Source of the DNA: Tsukamurella pseudospumae
GTDB lineage: Bacteria > Actinomycetota > Actinomycetes > Mycobacteriales > Mycobacteriaceae
Direction: 5' to 3'
NCBI RefSeq assembly: GCF_001575205.1
Contig: NZ_LSRE01000011.1
Location: 1 to 64,000 of the forward strand
DNA: 64,000 bases
Shown: positions 50,002 to 58,627 of the stretch, piece by piece
How positions within the stretch are numbered: position 1 is the stretch's first letter
Layout of the letters: every line of letters starts with the position of its first letter
Notes under the pieces: generated by a model
What the model was told of the DNA's origin: nothing
Database searches by the model: none
What the model saw: the letters and a program-made list of their open reading frames with translations, nothing else
Made by a program: the position numbers and the translations under genes

Positions 50002-51150
50002 TCAGGGCGGCTCCGGCGCCCCCGCGAGACCCACCAGCAGGCGCGCGGCGGGGTCGAGCAGGGCATCGTCGAAGTCGTAGTCGCCGCTGTGCAGCGGCGC
50101 AGTGGCACCGGACCCGAGGAGCGCGAACGCACCGGGTATTCGCTGCAGGTAGTAGCTGAAGTCCTCGGAGGCGAGGACCGGTGTCGGCGCGACGGGATCG
50201 TGCCAGTCCGGGCCGAGGACCGTCGACAGATGTTCCCGCAGTTCGGCTGCCGGTCCCGGATGGTTGACGGTGGCGCCGTAGCGCACGACGGTCCGGACCT
50301 CGGCCGCCACGCCGTGCGCAGCGGCGGTGGCCCGGGAGATCTCGTCGATGAGTGCGAAGATGCGCGTACGGGCGCCGTCGGCGGCGGCGCGGACGCTACC
50401 GGCGAGCGAGGCCGACCCGGGCGTGACGGTGGCGGCGCTCTCGGCCCGCAGCGAGGTGACGGCGACGACGGCCGCCTGCTGCGGCGATATGCGTCGCGCC
50501 ACGATCTGCTGCAGAGCGACCACGACCGCCGCAGCGGCCAGCACCGGATCGTGGGTGGCCTCCGGTTGGGAGGCGTGGCCGCCCCGGCCGATCAGTTCGA
50601 CCTCGAAGGTGCCGTTCGCCGACATCACGGCACCGTCGGGACACAGCGCCCGACCGAAGGGCAGGCCGGGCCAATTGTGCCAGCCGAAAACGACATCCAC
50701 GCCGTCGAGGGCGCCGTCGTCGATCATCCCGCGCGCGCCGTGCCCGCCCTCCTCGGCGGGCTGGAACAGCAGCGTCACCGGGCCGGGCAGGCTCGACGCG
50801 TGGCGGTGCAGCCAGCGCGCCGCGGCGAGCAGCGCGGCGGTGTGCCCGTCGTGACCGCACGCATGCATGACACCGTCGTTCTCCGAGGCGTACGGCAGTC
50901 CCGTGGCCTCCGGAATCGGCATGGCATCGAGGTCGGCGCGCAGCGCCGTGTGCCGCCCGGCGGCGTCCGGCGCGAGGCGGACGACCGTGCCCGTCCCCGC
51001 ACAGGCGTTCCACGCGAGGCCGATCGCGTCGAGTTCGGCGCGCACGGCCGCGGCGGTGACGTGCTCCGCCCAGGCGAGTTCGGGGCGGCGATGAAGTTCG
51101 CGTCGGAGTTCGGTGGCCCGGGCAACGGTCTCGGCCCAAGAATCGTTCAT
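50002..51150 (-). CDS. doeB2: M20 amidohydrolase, N-acetyl-diaminobutyrate deacetylase (DoeB2-type)
   Basis: A 382-residue M20D-family deacetylase. CGHDGHTAAL, EEGGHGARGMIDDGAL and HNWPGLPFG supply the metal ligands, and the dimerisation segment contains GRGGHASQPE. ASEDFSYYLQRIPG is the family C-terminal motif. GGAGG precedes the ATG at 51150. It is first in the operon with doeD-doeA-doeC and would remove the acetyl group from the ectoine hydrolase product. The actinobacterial pathway commonly uses this M20 form instead of the proteobacterial DoeB. Confidence 0.8.
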   Translation of the reverse strand: MNDSWAETVARATELRRELHRRPELAWAEHVTAAAVRAELDAIGLAWNACAGTGTVVRLAPDAAGRHTALRADLDAMPIPEATGLPYASENDGVMHACGHDGHTAALLAAARWLHRHASSLPGPVTLLFQPAEEGGHGARGMIDDGALDGVDVVFGWHNWPGLPFGRALCPDGAVMSANGTFEVELIGRGGHASQPEATHDPVLAAAAVVVALQQIVARRISPQQAAVVAVTSLRAESAATVTPGSASLAGSVRAAADGARTRIFALIDEISRATAAAHGVAAEVRTVVRYGATVNHPGPAAELREHLSTVLGPDWHDPVAPTPVLASEDFSYYLQRIPGAFALLGSGATAPLHSGDYDFDDALLDPAARLLVGLAGAPEPP

Positions 51151-51231
51151 CGGACCTCCTCGGATGGCGTCCGTCTCGGTCCCTCTCAACGTACCGCCGA
51201 AACGGTCCGCACGTCGTCCAACGTCGAATCG

Positions 51232-51267
51232 TCCGATAGTCGGAGGACTCATCATCCGTTCGGAGGA
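51232..51267. promoter_or_regulatory. Paired repeat upstream of the ectoine catabolism operon
   Basis: TCCGATAGTCGGAGGA at 51232 and TCCGTTCGGAGGA at 51255 are direct repeats, each with internal TCCG...CGGA symmetry. They lie about 80 bp before the doeB2 start and 40 bp before the divergent small HTH gene. An operator for the operon is inferred; the regulator is unknown. Confidence 0.55.
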
Positions 51268-51305
51268 TGCGGTGACGGTGCGCGGCTCCCTACCGTGGAA
51301 GCACC

Positions 51306-51524
51306 ATGGGACACGAATCTCCGTGCGCCGATGCGCGCCTGCGGGCAGCGCTTCCGCCCGAGCTCTACCGCGTGTTGCATCTGCGCGTGGTGCAGCGACG
51401 CACCGTCGAGCAGACGGCCGCCGCCCTACGGCTCTCGCCGCACGCCGTCCGCGTCCGCCAGCACCGCGCGCTCGAGGCCCTTCGCGCGGACCTCAGATCC
51501 CCCGGGCGATCAGCTCTTTCATGA
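51306..51524 (+). CDS. Small sigma-region-4-like HTH protein
   Basis: A 72-residue protein whose central part, LYRVLHLRVVQRRTVEQTAA with ALRLSPHAVRVRQHRALEAL, matches sigma-70 region 4 (the -35 recognition HTH). No region 2 precedes it, so it is not a complete sigma factor. It overlaps the 3' end of the acyl-CoA dehydrogenase gene on the other strand by 32 bp. It could be a remnant, or a stand-alone HTH regulator of the divergent ectoine operon. No strong ribosome site is seen. Confidence 0.45.
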   Translation: MGHESPCADARLRAALPPELYRVLHLRVVQRRTVEQTAAALRLSPHAVRVRQHRALEALRADLRSPGRSALS

Positions 51525-52653
51525 TCTCGTTGGTGCCGCCGTAGATCTTCTGGACGCGCGCCGCCGCGTACATCTGGGCGATCGGGTACTCCATCATGTA
51601 GCCGTAGCCGCCGAACAGCTGCAGGCAGCGGTCGATCACGCGACACTGCATCTCCGTCGCCCACAGCTTCGCCATCGAGGCCGTGGCGGCGTCCAGGCCG
51701 CCGGTGATGGCGAGCCCGATGCAGTGGTCCACCAGCGTCTTTCCGGCGAGGACCTCGGCCTTGCACTCGGCGAGCACGAACTTGGTGTTCTGGAAGTCGG
51801 CGATCGCGCTGCCGAAGGCCTTGCGCTCCTTGGTGTACCGGACCGCTTCCGCCAGCGCGGCCTCCGCAGCTGCGACACCGCCGATCGCGATGCTCAGCCG
51901 CTCGCGCGGAAGCTGCCGCATCAACTGGTAGAAGCCCTGGCCCTCGACACCGCCGAGGAGGTTCGCGACCGGAACCCGCATGTCGACGAAGGAGAGCTCG
52001 CGCGTGTCCTGACCGTGCTGACCGATCTTCTTGAGCACGCGCCCGCGCTCGAAGCCCGGGAGTCCGTCGGTCTCGGCGACGATGAGCGAGATGCCCTTGG
52101 CGCCCTGGGACGGATCGGTCTTGGCCACGACGATGAGCAGGTCGCAGTGGCTGCCGTTGGAGATGAAGGTCTTGCTGCCGTTGATGACGTAGTCGTCGCC
52201 CTCGCGGACCGCGGTCGTGCGCACGGCCTGCAGGTCGGAGCCGGTACCCGGTTCGGTCATCGCGATCGCGAGGACCGCGTCGCCGGAGGCGGCGCCCGGC
52301 AGCCAGCGCGCACGCTGCTCCTCAGTGCCGCAGTCCTCGATGTAGTGCGCGCAGATCGTCGAATGCACGCCGAAGCCGAAAGCGGAGTCCCCCGACAGGG
52401 CCAGCTCCTGCACGACCACCGAATCGTGACCGAAGTCCCCGCCCGCGCCACCGAGGGACTCCGGCAGTTCGGTGCAGAGCAGTCCGGCGGCACCGGCCTT
52501 GTTCCAGAACTCGCGGTCCACCTGGTGCTGCTCGGCCCATCGCTCCTGGTTCGGGGCGGCCTCGCGCCGGAAGAACTCCGCGGCGTGCGCACGCAACTCC
52601 GTGTGCTCGGGGGTCTCCCAGGAGGGGCGGTACTCGGGGAACAGTGCGGTCAC
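51493..52653 (-). CDS. Acyl-CoA dehydrogenase
   Basis: A 386-residue flavoenzyme. AMTEPGTGSDLQAV and FISNGSHCD are FAD-binding, and the C-terminal YGYMMEYPIAQMYAAARVQK with IYGGTNEIMKELIARG is typical of the family. The GTG at 52653 was chosen as start, close to the promoter with a TetR-type operator. It oxidises an acyl-CoA to the 2-enoyl-CoA; chain specificity is unknown. Divergent from a TetR gene, which probably represses it. Confidence 0.9.
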   Translation of the reverse strand: MTALFPEYRPSWETPEHTELRAHAAEFFRREAAPNQERWAEQHQVDREFWNKAGAAGLLCTELPESLGGAGGDFGHDSVVVQELALSGDSAFGFGVHSTICAHYIEDCGTEEQRARWLPGAASGDAVLAIAMTEPGTGSDLQAVRTTAVREGDDYVINGSKTFISNGSHCDLLIVVAKTDPSQGAKGISLIVAETDGLPGFERGRVLKKIGQHGQDTRELSFVDMRVPVANLLGGVEGQGFYQLMRQLPRERLSIAIGGVAAAEAALAEAVRYTKERKAFGSAIADFQNTKFVLAECKAEVLAGKTLVDHCIGLAITGGLDAATASMAKLWATEMQCRVIDRCLQLFGGYGYMMEYPIAQMYAAARVQKIYGGTNEIMKELIARGI

Positions 52654-52680
52654 GACGGTCTCTTCTCCAGCTCGATCAAC

Positions 52681-52702
52681 GGACGATACGTTTGTATAGT
52701 CC
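52681..52702. promoter_or_regulatory. TetR-type operator between acyl-CoA dehydrogenase and its regulator
   Basis: GGACGATACG-TT-TGTATAGTCC is an inverted repeat (GGAC-N-ATAC / GTAT-N-GTCC) with a 4-bp centre. It sits in the divergent promoter between the acyl-CoA dehydrogenase and the TetR gene, so autoregulation and operon control are likely. Confidence 0.75.
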
Positions 52703-52764
52703 ACGATGCGCCTGTACAGCGCAACCCCTGAGCCAGTACCATCACGCAGGTGGAAGGGACATCC

Positions 52765-53361
52765 GTGACCGATCTCCCTGCGACGAGCGATGACCTCACC
52801 GCCAAGGCGAGGATCCGCAACGCCGCACTGGAGCTGTTCGCCGCGCAGGGTGCGAGCGCCGTCCCCCTGCGCGCCGTCGCGGCCCGCGCAGGGGTCACCG
52901 TCGGCCTCGTGCAACACCACTTCACGACGAAGGACGGGCTGCGCGGCGCGGTCGAGGAGCAGATCGTCGAGTACCACGCCCGGGCGATCGCGAGCGTGCC
53001 GGACGAGGGTGCTCCCGCGGAGGTCGCGGCGGCACGCGACGCGGCCGTCCGCGAGATGCTGGCCCGGCATCCGGCCGTCGTGGACTACCTGCGCCGTTCC
53101 TTCCTCGACCCCGCGGGCTCGAACCTGTTGATCCGGCTCACCGAGCTCGGCCGCAGCGAGGTCGTGCGGCTGCGCGCGGCCCACCTCGCGTCCACCGACC
53201 GCCCCGAGTCCGACCAGGTCATCGCCATGATGGTCCGGCAGCTCGGCACCCTGTTCCTGCAGCCCCTCGTGGACGCGATGTGGGAGCACCTGCGGGAGCC
53301 CGGCGCACCGTCGGACGACAAGCCCCTGCTGTCCGTGAACACCGAGCCCGGGAAGGCGTGA
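52765..53361 (+). CDS. TetR-family transcriptional regulator
   Basis: A 198-residue regulator. The N-terminal HTH is AGVTVGLVQHHFTTKDGLRG within a standard TetR head (ARIRNAALELFAAQGASAVP). The C-terminal ligand domain is helical. The GTG at 52765 was chosen for GGAAGGG upstream; an in-frame GTG lies at 52750. It is divergent from the acyl-CoA dehydrogenase, with a clear operator between them, so an acyl-CoA ligand is likely. Confidence 0.85.
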   Translation: MTDLPATSDDLTAKARIRNAALELFAAQGASAVPLRAVAARAGVTVGLVQHHFTTKDGLRGAVEEQIVEYHARAIASVPDEGAPAEVAAARDAAVREMLARHPAVVDYLRRSFLDPAGSNLLIRLTELGRSEVVRLRAAHLASTDRPESDQVIAMMVRQLGTLFLQPLVDAMWEHLREPGAPSDDKPLLSVNTEPGKA

Positions 53362-53414
53362 CGCCGGTCCGAGCTCACTTCGCGCCGCGACCTCGGGGTA
53401 GGTCGATCCCGGCG

Positions 53415-53469
53415 CACTCGGATCCTGTCCGATATGGACACGCTGTCCGGTACGGACCGAATCCGAGTG
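53415..53469. promoter_or_regulatory. Nested inverted repeats upstream of dprE1
   Basis: Outer arms CACTCGGAT and ATCCGAGTG enclose two inner inverted repeats, TGTCC-GATAT-GGACA at 53426 and GTCC-GGTAC-GGAC at 53445, 18 bp apart. The structure lies 50 bp past the TetR gene and 115 bp before dprE1. It could be a tandem operator for dprE1 or a terminator for the TetR gene. Confidence 0.6.
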
Positions 53470-53584
53470 TCGCGCGAATGGCGTACCCCCGCCACGCGAT
53501 CGCCCCGGTGCGATGCGCCGGAAGCGTCACAGCGGGCGGGAAGCTCAGTGTCGACTCAGGTTGGGCGCGGTATTCTGGCCTGCG

Positions 53585-55009
53585 ATGTCCGAGACAACTC
53601 TTCCCTATCTGCCCATCTCGACGCGCAAGCTGATGGGGTGGTCGCGCACCACCCCGATCGAGGGGCACGTGCTGTCCACCCCCGACGTGGACCAGATCGC
53701 CAAGGCCGTCGCCGTCGTGGCCGACGCCGAGGCCGACAAGCCCGCCTACCTGCGCCGCGGCGTCATCGCGCGCGGTCTGGGCCGCTCGTACAACGAGTCG
53801 GCGCAGAACTCCGGCGGCCTGACCATCGACATGACGCCGCTCAGCGCGATCCACGACATCGATGCCGAGAAGGCCATCGCGGACGTGGACGCCGGCGTCG
53901 ACCTCGACACCCTGATGAAGGCGGCGCTGCCCTTCGGCCTGTGGGTCCCCGTGCTCCCCGGCACGCGGCAGGTCACCGTCGGCGGGGCCATCGCGCACGA
54001 CATCCACGGCAAGAGCCACCACTCGACCGGCAGCTTCGGCAATCAGGTCGCCGAGATCACGCTGCTCGTCGCCGACGGCCGCATCCTGACGCTCGCGCCG
54101 AAGGGCACACCGGACGACCCGAAGGGCGAGCTGTTCTGGGCCACCGTCGGCGGCATCGGCCTCACCGGCATCATCCTGCGGGCCAAGCTGCACATGCAGC
54201 ACACCGAGACCGCCTACTTCAAGGCCGACGGCTGCGTCACGCAGTCTCTCGACGAGACCGTGGAACTGCACCTGGGCGGCTGGGAGGACGGGGCCGACTT
54301 CTCCTCCGGCTGGTTCGACTCCATCTCCAAGAAGAAGCTGGGGCGCGGCACGTTCTCGCGGGGCAGCCTCGCGAAGCTCGAGGACCTGCCGGACAAACTG
54401 GCCAAGGACCCGCTGAAGTTCGACGCCCCGCATCTCGTCACGTTCCCGGACATCTTCCCGCACGGCCTGGCGAACAAGTTCGACTTCGCGCTGGTCAGCG
54501 AGGCGTACTTCCGCGTCACCGGCAGCACCTACCAGGGCAAGATCGCCAACCTGACGCAGTTCTACCACCCGCTCGACCTGTTCGGCGATTGGAACCGGCT
54601 CTACGGGCCGAAGGGCTTCATCCAGTACCAGTTCGTGGTGCCGCCGGGCAACGAGGACGAGTTCAAGGCGATCATCCGCGACATCCAGGCCTCGGGTCAC
54701 GTGAGCTTCCTCAACGTGATCAAGCTCTTCGGCGACGGCAACGACGCGCCGCTGAGCTTCCCCATGCGCGGCTGGAACGTGTGCCTGGACTTCCCCATCA
54801 AGAAGGGCCTGCACGAGTTCGTCACCGAACTCGACAAGCGCGTCTTCGCCATGGGCGGGCGCCTGTACACCGCGAAGGACTCGCGGACCACCGCGGAGAT
54901 GTTCCACGCCATGTACCCGCGAGTCGACGAGTGGATCGCCACCCGCCGCGGCATCGACCCCACCGGCGTCTTCATGTCCGACATGGGCCGCCGCCTCGAA
55001 CTCGCCTGA
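53585..55009 (+). CDS. dprE1: Decaprenylphosphoryl-beta-D-ribose oxidase DprE1
   Basis: A 474-residue FAD oxidoreductase of the VAO family. [20 protein letters not shown] binds FAD and its His; the end [17 protein letters not shown] with [20 protein letters not shown] matches mycobacterial DprE1. The cysteine attacked by benzothiazinones is present as Cys400 (GWNVCLDFP). With DprE2 it epimerises decaprenylphosphoryl-ribose to -arabinose, the arabinan donor. The ATG at 53585 was chosen. It is followed by dprE2 and aftA. Confidence 0.97.
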   Translation: MSETTLPYLPISTRKLMGWSRTTPIEGHVLSTPDVDQIAKAVAVVADAEADKPAYLRRGVIARGLGRSYNESAQNSGGLTIDMTPLSAIHDIDAEKAIADVDAGVDLDTLMKAALPFGLWVPVLPGTRQVTVGGAIAHDIHGKSHHSTGSFGNQVAEITLLVADGRILTLAPKGTPDDPKGELFWATVGGIGLTGIILRAKLHMQHTETAYFKADGCVTQSLDETVELHLGGWEDGADFSSGWFDSISKKKLGRGTFSRGSLAKLEDLPDKLAKDPLKFDAPHLVTFPDIFPHGLANKFDFALVSEAYFRVTGSTYQGKIANLTQFYHPLDLFGDWNRLYGPKGFIQYQFVVPPGNEDEFKAIIRDIQASGHVSFLNVIKLFGDGNDAPLSFPMRGWNVCLDFPIKKGLHEFVTELDKRVFAMGGRLYTAKDSRTTAEMFHAMYPRVDEWIATRRGIDPTGVFMSDMGRRLELA

Positions 55010-55037
55010 GCCTCACGACCGCAAGGAAGCACACCCC

Positions 55038-55799
55038 ATGAAGAACGCCGTCGGCGTCCCCCAGTCCATCCTGCTGCTCGGCGGCACCTCCGAGATCGGC
55101 CTCTCGATCGTCGAGGAGTACCTCGCGAAGGGCCCGATCCGCGTCGTGCTCGCCGCGCTGCCGAACGACCCGCTGCGCGAACAGGCCGTCGCCCAGGTCG
55201 AGGCGGCGGGCGCCACCTCGGTCGAGGTCGTCGACTTCGACGCCACCGACTTCGACGGTCACGAGAAGACCATCGACGCCGCCTTCGCGGGCGGCGACAT
55301 CGACGTCGCGATCGTGGCCTTCGCCCTCGACTTCGACGCCGAGGAGCTGTGGCAGAACCAGCGCAAGGCCGTGCTCCTCGCACAGGTCAACTACACCGGC
55401 GCCGTGTCCGTGGGCGTGCTCCTGGGCCAGAGGTTCAAGGAACAGGGCCACGGCCAGATCATCGCGATGAGCTCGGTGGCGGGCCTGCGTCCCCGCCGCA
55501 GCAACTTCGTCTACGGCTCGTCCAAGGCCGGCTTCGACGGCTTCTACCTCAACCTGGGCCAGGCGCTCGAGCCCTTCGGCGGCTCCGTGCTGGTCGTCCG
55601 CCCGGGCATGGTGCGCACCAAGTTCTCGGCACACGTCAAGGAGGCCCCACTGACGATCGACAAGGACGTCATCGGTCGCCTCGCCGTCGACGCCGCGATC
55701 GCCGGCAAGTCACTCATCTACGCGCCCGCGCCGTGGGGCTTCGTGAGCTTCGGCCTCAAGAACATTCCCCAGCCGATTTTCAAGCGCCTGCCGATCTAG
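55038..55799 (+). CDS. dprE2: Decaprenylphosphoryl-D-2-keto-erythropentose reductase DprE2
   Basis: A 253-residue [22 protein letters not shown] is the cofactor motif, [20 protein letters not shown] contains the catalytic Ser and Tyr-Lys. [16 protein letters not shown] ends the protein as in mycobacterial DprE2. It reduces the keto intermediate made by DprE1 using NADH. An AAGGA-type site precedes the ATG, 28 bp after dprE1. It is essential for arabinan synthesis. Confidence 0.95.
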   Translation: MKNAVGVPQSILLLGGTSEIGLSIVEEYLAKGPIRVVLAALPNDPLREQAVAQVEAAGATSVEVVDFDATDFDGHEKTIDAAFAGGDIDVAIVAFALDFDAEELWQNQRKAVLLAQVNYTGAVSVGVLLGQRFKEQGHGQIIAMSSVAGLRPRRSNFVYGSSKAGFDGFYLNLGQALEPFGGSVLVVRPGMVRTKFSAHVKEAPLTIDKDVIGRLAVDAAIAGKSLIYAPAPWGFVSFGLKNIPQPIFKRLPI

Positions 55800-55843
55800 C
55801 ACGCACGTGGCCGTTCTCGAACCCTCCCATCTAGTCTGACCGC

Positions 55844-57727
55844 GTGACTGAACAGCGCACCGTCGACGCCCCCGCGGCCCCCGTCCGGGCCCGGGACCTG
55901 GCCCTCGACCTCGCCGCCGCCGTGATCCTCGCGGCGGCGGTCGGCGTCGTCGGCTGGCTCGCCATCCGCTCGGTCGACTGGCCCGCTTACAGCAGCTCGA
56001 ACGTCACGCGGGCGTTCGCGACCGTCGGGCAGGTCGCCGCGATCGCGGTGCTCACCGCCTGCGCTCTGGTCCTGTCCCACGCCCGACGGTGGCCCGCCCG
56101 TCTCGCCCGGCTCGTCTCGTTCGCGACCGTCGCGGGATTCGTCACGCTCACCCTGGCGCTGCCGCTCGGCGGCACGAAGCTGTACCTCGGCGGCATCTCC
56201 GTCGACCAGCAGTTCCGCACCGAGTACCTCACGCGCCTGACGAGCTCACCGCGGCTCGCGGACATGACCTACGCGGACATGCCGCCGCTGTACTCGCCCG
56301 GCTGGTTCTGGCTCGGCGGGCGGTTCGCGAAAGCGTTCGGGATGGACGGCTGGGAGGCGTACCAGCCTTGGGCGATCATCTCCCTCGCGGTGGCGGCGTC
56401 GATCGCGCTCGCCCTCTGGCTGGCCGTGTGGAGCCCCGCCCGCGCGGTCGCCGCGACGCTCGCGACCACGGTCGCGATGCTGCTCTACGGGTCGGCCGAG
56501 CCCTACGGCGCGGCGGTCGCGATCGTGCTCCCGCCCGTGTTGATCATCGCCTGGTACGCGATCCTGCGCGGCCATCGCGGCGCGATCGCGCTGGTCGGCG
56601 CGTACCTCGGCGTGGCGGTCTGGTTCTACACGCTCTACCTCGGGGTCGCCGCCTTCGTCGTCGTGCTGATGGGCGCGGTCGCGCTGATCGCCGCGTGGGT
56701 GCGCGAGCGCCGGCTCGAGTGGCGCTACCCGGTGCGCGTCGCCGCGATGGGCGTCATCGCCATCGTCATCGGCACGCCCGCGTACGGCCCGTTCCTGCTG
56801 CGCGCGCTCCGCGACGGCACCGACCCCAAGGGCTCCGCCTTCCACTATCTGCCGGAGCAGGGCTCGGTCCTGCCCTTCCCCATGCTGCACTTCTCGCTGC
56901 TCGGGGCGCTCGCGCTGATCGGCATCGTCTGGATCCTGGTGCGCGCCAGGACCTGCCTGCACGCGCAGGCGCTCGGCCTCGCGGTCGGCGGGGTGTACCT
57001 CTGGGCGCTGCTGTCGATGGTCGCAGCCCCCGCCGGGACCACACTGCTCGGCTTCCGCACCGAGCCCGTGCTGCACATCCTGCTCGCCGCCGCCGGCGCC
57101 CTCGGCGCGGTCTCGCTCGTCGGCTCGCTCGGCGACGGCTACCCCCGGTACCGGCAGGCGGGGATCGTGCTCGGCGCGCTCGCCGCGGTCGGTGTGGCGC
57201 AGACGATCCCCGCGCAGCTGGCCGGGGAGATCGCCGTCGCCTACTCGGACACCGACGGTGACGGGCACCGCGGCGACCGACGCCCCGCGGGCGCGGAATC
57301 GTCGTACAAGGACGTGGACGCGGCGATCCTGGCCGCGACCGGGAAACCCCGGACCGACACCGTGGTGCTCACCGCCGACTACGGCTTCCTCGCGATCTAC
57401 CCGTACTGGGGCTTCCAGAACCTCACGTCGAACTACGCGAACCCGCTGGCGCACTTCAGCGCCCGGTCCGCGGCGATCGAATCGTGGGCGAAGCTCGACA
57501 CCCCCGACGAGCTGATCCACGCGCTCGACACCACGCCCTGGCGCGCCCCCACCGCGTTCGTGTTCCGACGGTCCGCCGACGGCCTGTCCCTGCGCCTGGC
57601 CGAGGACGTCTACCCGAACGACCCGAACGTGCGCCGGTACACCGTCGTGTTCCCCGAGAAGCTGTTCGAGGACCCGAGATTCGCCGTCACCGAGACGGGC
57701 CCGTTCGTCGTGATCGTGAGGAAGTGA
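55844..57727 (+). CDS. aftA: Galactan 5-O-arabinofuranosyltransferase AftA
   Basis: A 627-residue GT85 membrane enzyme. About eleven helices fill the N-terminal two thirds, with the periplasmic loop containing EYLTRLTSSPRLADMTYADM and LPPLYSPGWFWLGGRF. The C-terminal domain (FLAIYPYWGFQNLTSNYANP) is extracytoplasmic. It adds the first arabinofuranose to the galactan from decaprenylphosphoryl-arabinose. It starts with GTG at 55844. Unlike in M. tuberculosis, no emb gene follows; an SDR gene is next, 3 bp later. Confidence 0.93.
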   Translation: MTEQRTVDAPAAPVRARDLALDLAAAVILAAAVGVVGWLAIRSVDWPAYSSSNVTRAFATVGQVAAIAVLTACALVLSHARRWPARLARLVSFATVAGFVTLTLALPLGGTKLYLGGISVDQQFRTEYLTRLTSSPRLADMTYADMPPLYSPGWFWLGGRFAKAFGMDGWEAYQPWAIISLAVAASIALALWLAVWSPARAVAATLATTVAMLLYGSAEPYGAAVAIVLPPVLIIAWYAILRGHRGAIALVGAYLGVAVWFYTLYLGVAAFVVVLMGAVALIAAWVRERRLEWRYPVRVAAMGVIAIVIGTPAYGPFLLRALRDGTDPKGSAFHYLPEQGSVLPFPMLHFSLLGALALIGIVWILVRARTCLHAQALGLAVGGVYLWALLSMVAAPAGTTLLGFRTEPVLHILLAAAGALGAVSLVGSLGDGYPRYRQAGIVLGALAAVGVAQTIPAQLAGEIAVAYSDTDGDGHRGDRRPAGAESSYKDVDAAILAATGKPRTDTVVLTADYGFLAIYPYWGFQNLTSNYANPLAHFSARSAAIESWAKLDTPDELIHALDTTPWRAPTAFVFRRSADGLSLRLAEDVYPNDPNVRRYTVVFPEKLFEDPRFAVTETGPFVVIVRK

Positions 57728-57730
57728 CCG

Positions 57731-58552
57731 ATGTCGATCTCTCTGCGTGACCTCATGCAGCGCCGGAGTCTGCTGCCCGAGTCGCTCGACAACGTCCTGT
57801 CCGGCCCGGGGCGGACGGTCCGCGGCCTGCGGATCGTGGTGACCGGGGCATCGTCGGGCATCGGGCGGGAGGCGGCGCTCCAGCTGGCCGGGCGCGGCGC
57901 CCACGTGATCGCCGTGGCGCGGCGCGAGTCCGAGCTCGAGGAGCTCACCGCACTGACCGGCGGCGAATACCGCCTGTGCGACCTGACGGACTCCGACTCG
58001 ATCGACGGGCTGCTCACCAATCTCGGCGAGGTGGACGTGCTCATCAACAACGCCGGCCACTCGATCCGGCGGACCATCGCCGATTCCACCGACCGGTTCC
58101 ACGACTATCAGCGCACGATGAACCTCAATTACTTCGCGGCCGTGCAGCTCTCGCTCGGCGTGCTGCCGGGGATGATCGAGCGGGGCCGCGGCCAGATCGT
58201 CAACGTGTGCACCTGGGGCCTGCTCGCCAACACCTTTCCCAAGTTCTCCGCCTACGCGGCGTCCAAGAACGCGCTGTCGATCTTCGGGCGCAGCCTGAAC
58301 GCGGAGCGACCGCACCCGGGCGTGCACGCGACCAACGTGTACTTCCCGCTGGTCCGCACCGAGATGATCGCGCCGACGGCCGAGTACTCCGGCGCCTCGG
58401 CCCTCGAGCCCGACGAGGCCGGGCGGTGGCTGGTCCGGGCAGTGACCCACCAGCCCGTCGAGGTCTCCCCCGCCGCGCTGCGGGCGCTGCTCCCCGTCGT
58501 CGACCTGTTCTCCCCCGCGACGACGGACCGCACCATCGCGTCGCTGACCTGA
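57731..58552 (+). CDS. SDR-family oxidoreductase after aftA
   Basis: A 273-residue short-chain dehydrogenase. VTGASSGIGREAALQLAGRG, NNAGHSIRRTIADS, the catalytic YAASKNALS and the C-terminal extension are seen. The text SDSIDGLLTNLGEVDVLINN and the RRTI-x-S pattern resemble SDRs linked to fatty acyl-CoA and mycolate reduction in this order (recalled, unverified). It starts 3 bp after aftA, so it is co-transcribed. Substrate unknown; a lipid is likely. Confidence 0.8.
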   Translation: MSISLRDLMQRRSLLPESLDNVLSGPGRTVRGLRIVVTGASSGIGREAALQLAGRGAHVIAVARRESELEELTALTGGEYRLCDLTDSDSIDGLLTNLGEVDVLINNAGHSIRRTIADSTDRFHDYQRTMNLNYFAAVQLSLGVLPGMIERGRGQIVNVCTWGLLANTFPKFSAYAASKNALSIFGRSLNAERPHPGVHATNVYFPLVRTEMIAPTAEYSGASALEPDEAGRWLVRAVTHQPVEVSPAALRALLPVVDLFSPATTDRTIASLT

Positions 58553-58583
58553 GCTCGAGGCCTCGGCGGTTACCCGGGGAAAC

Positions 58584-58602
58584 TTTGATATGCCTCACCT
58601 AA
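58584..58602. promoter_or_regulatory. IdeR/DtxR-like iron box
   Basis: TTTGATATGCCTCACCTAA matches the 19-bp IdeR palindrome TTAGGTTAGGCTAACCTAA at 13 positions. It lies 26 bp before the siderophore-binding protein gene, where repression by iron-loaded IdeR is expected. Confidence 0.6.
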
Positions 58603-58627
58603 ATCATCCGCTAGGATTCCGCAGGTG

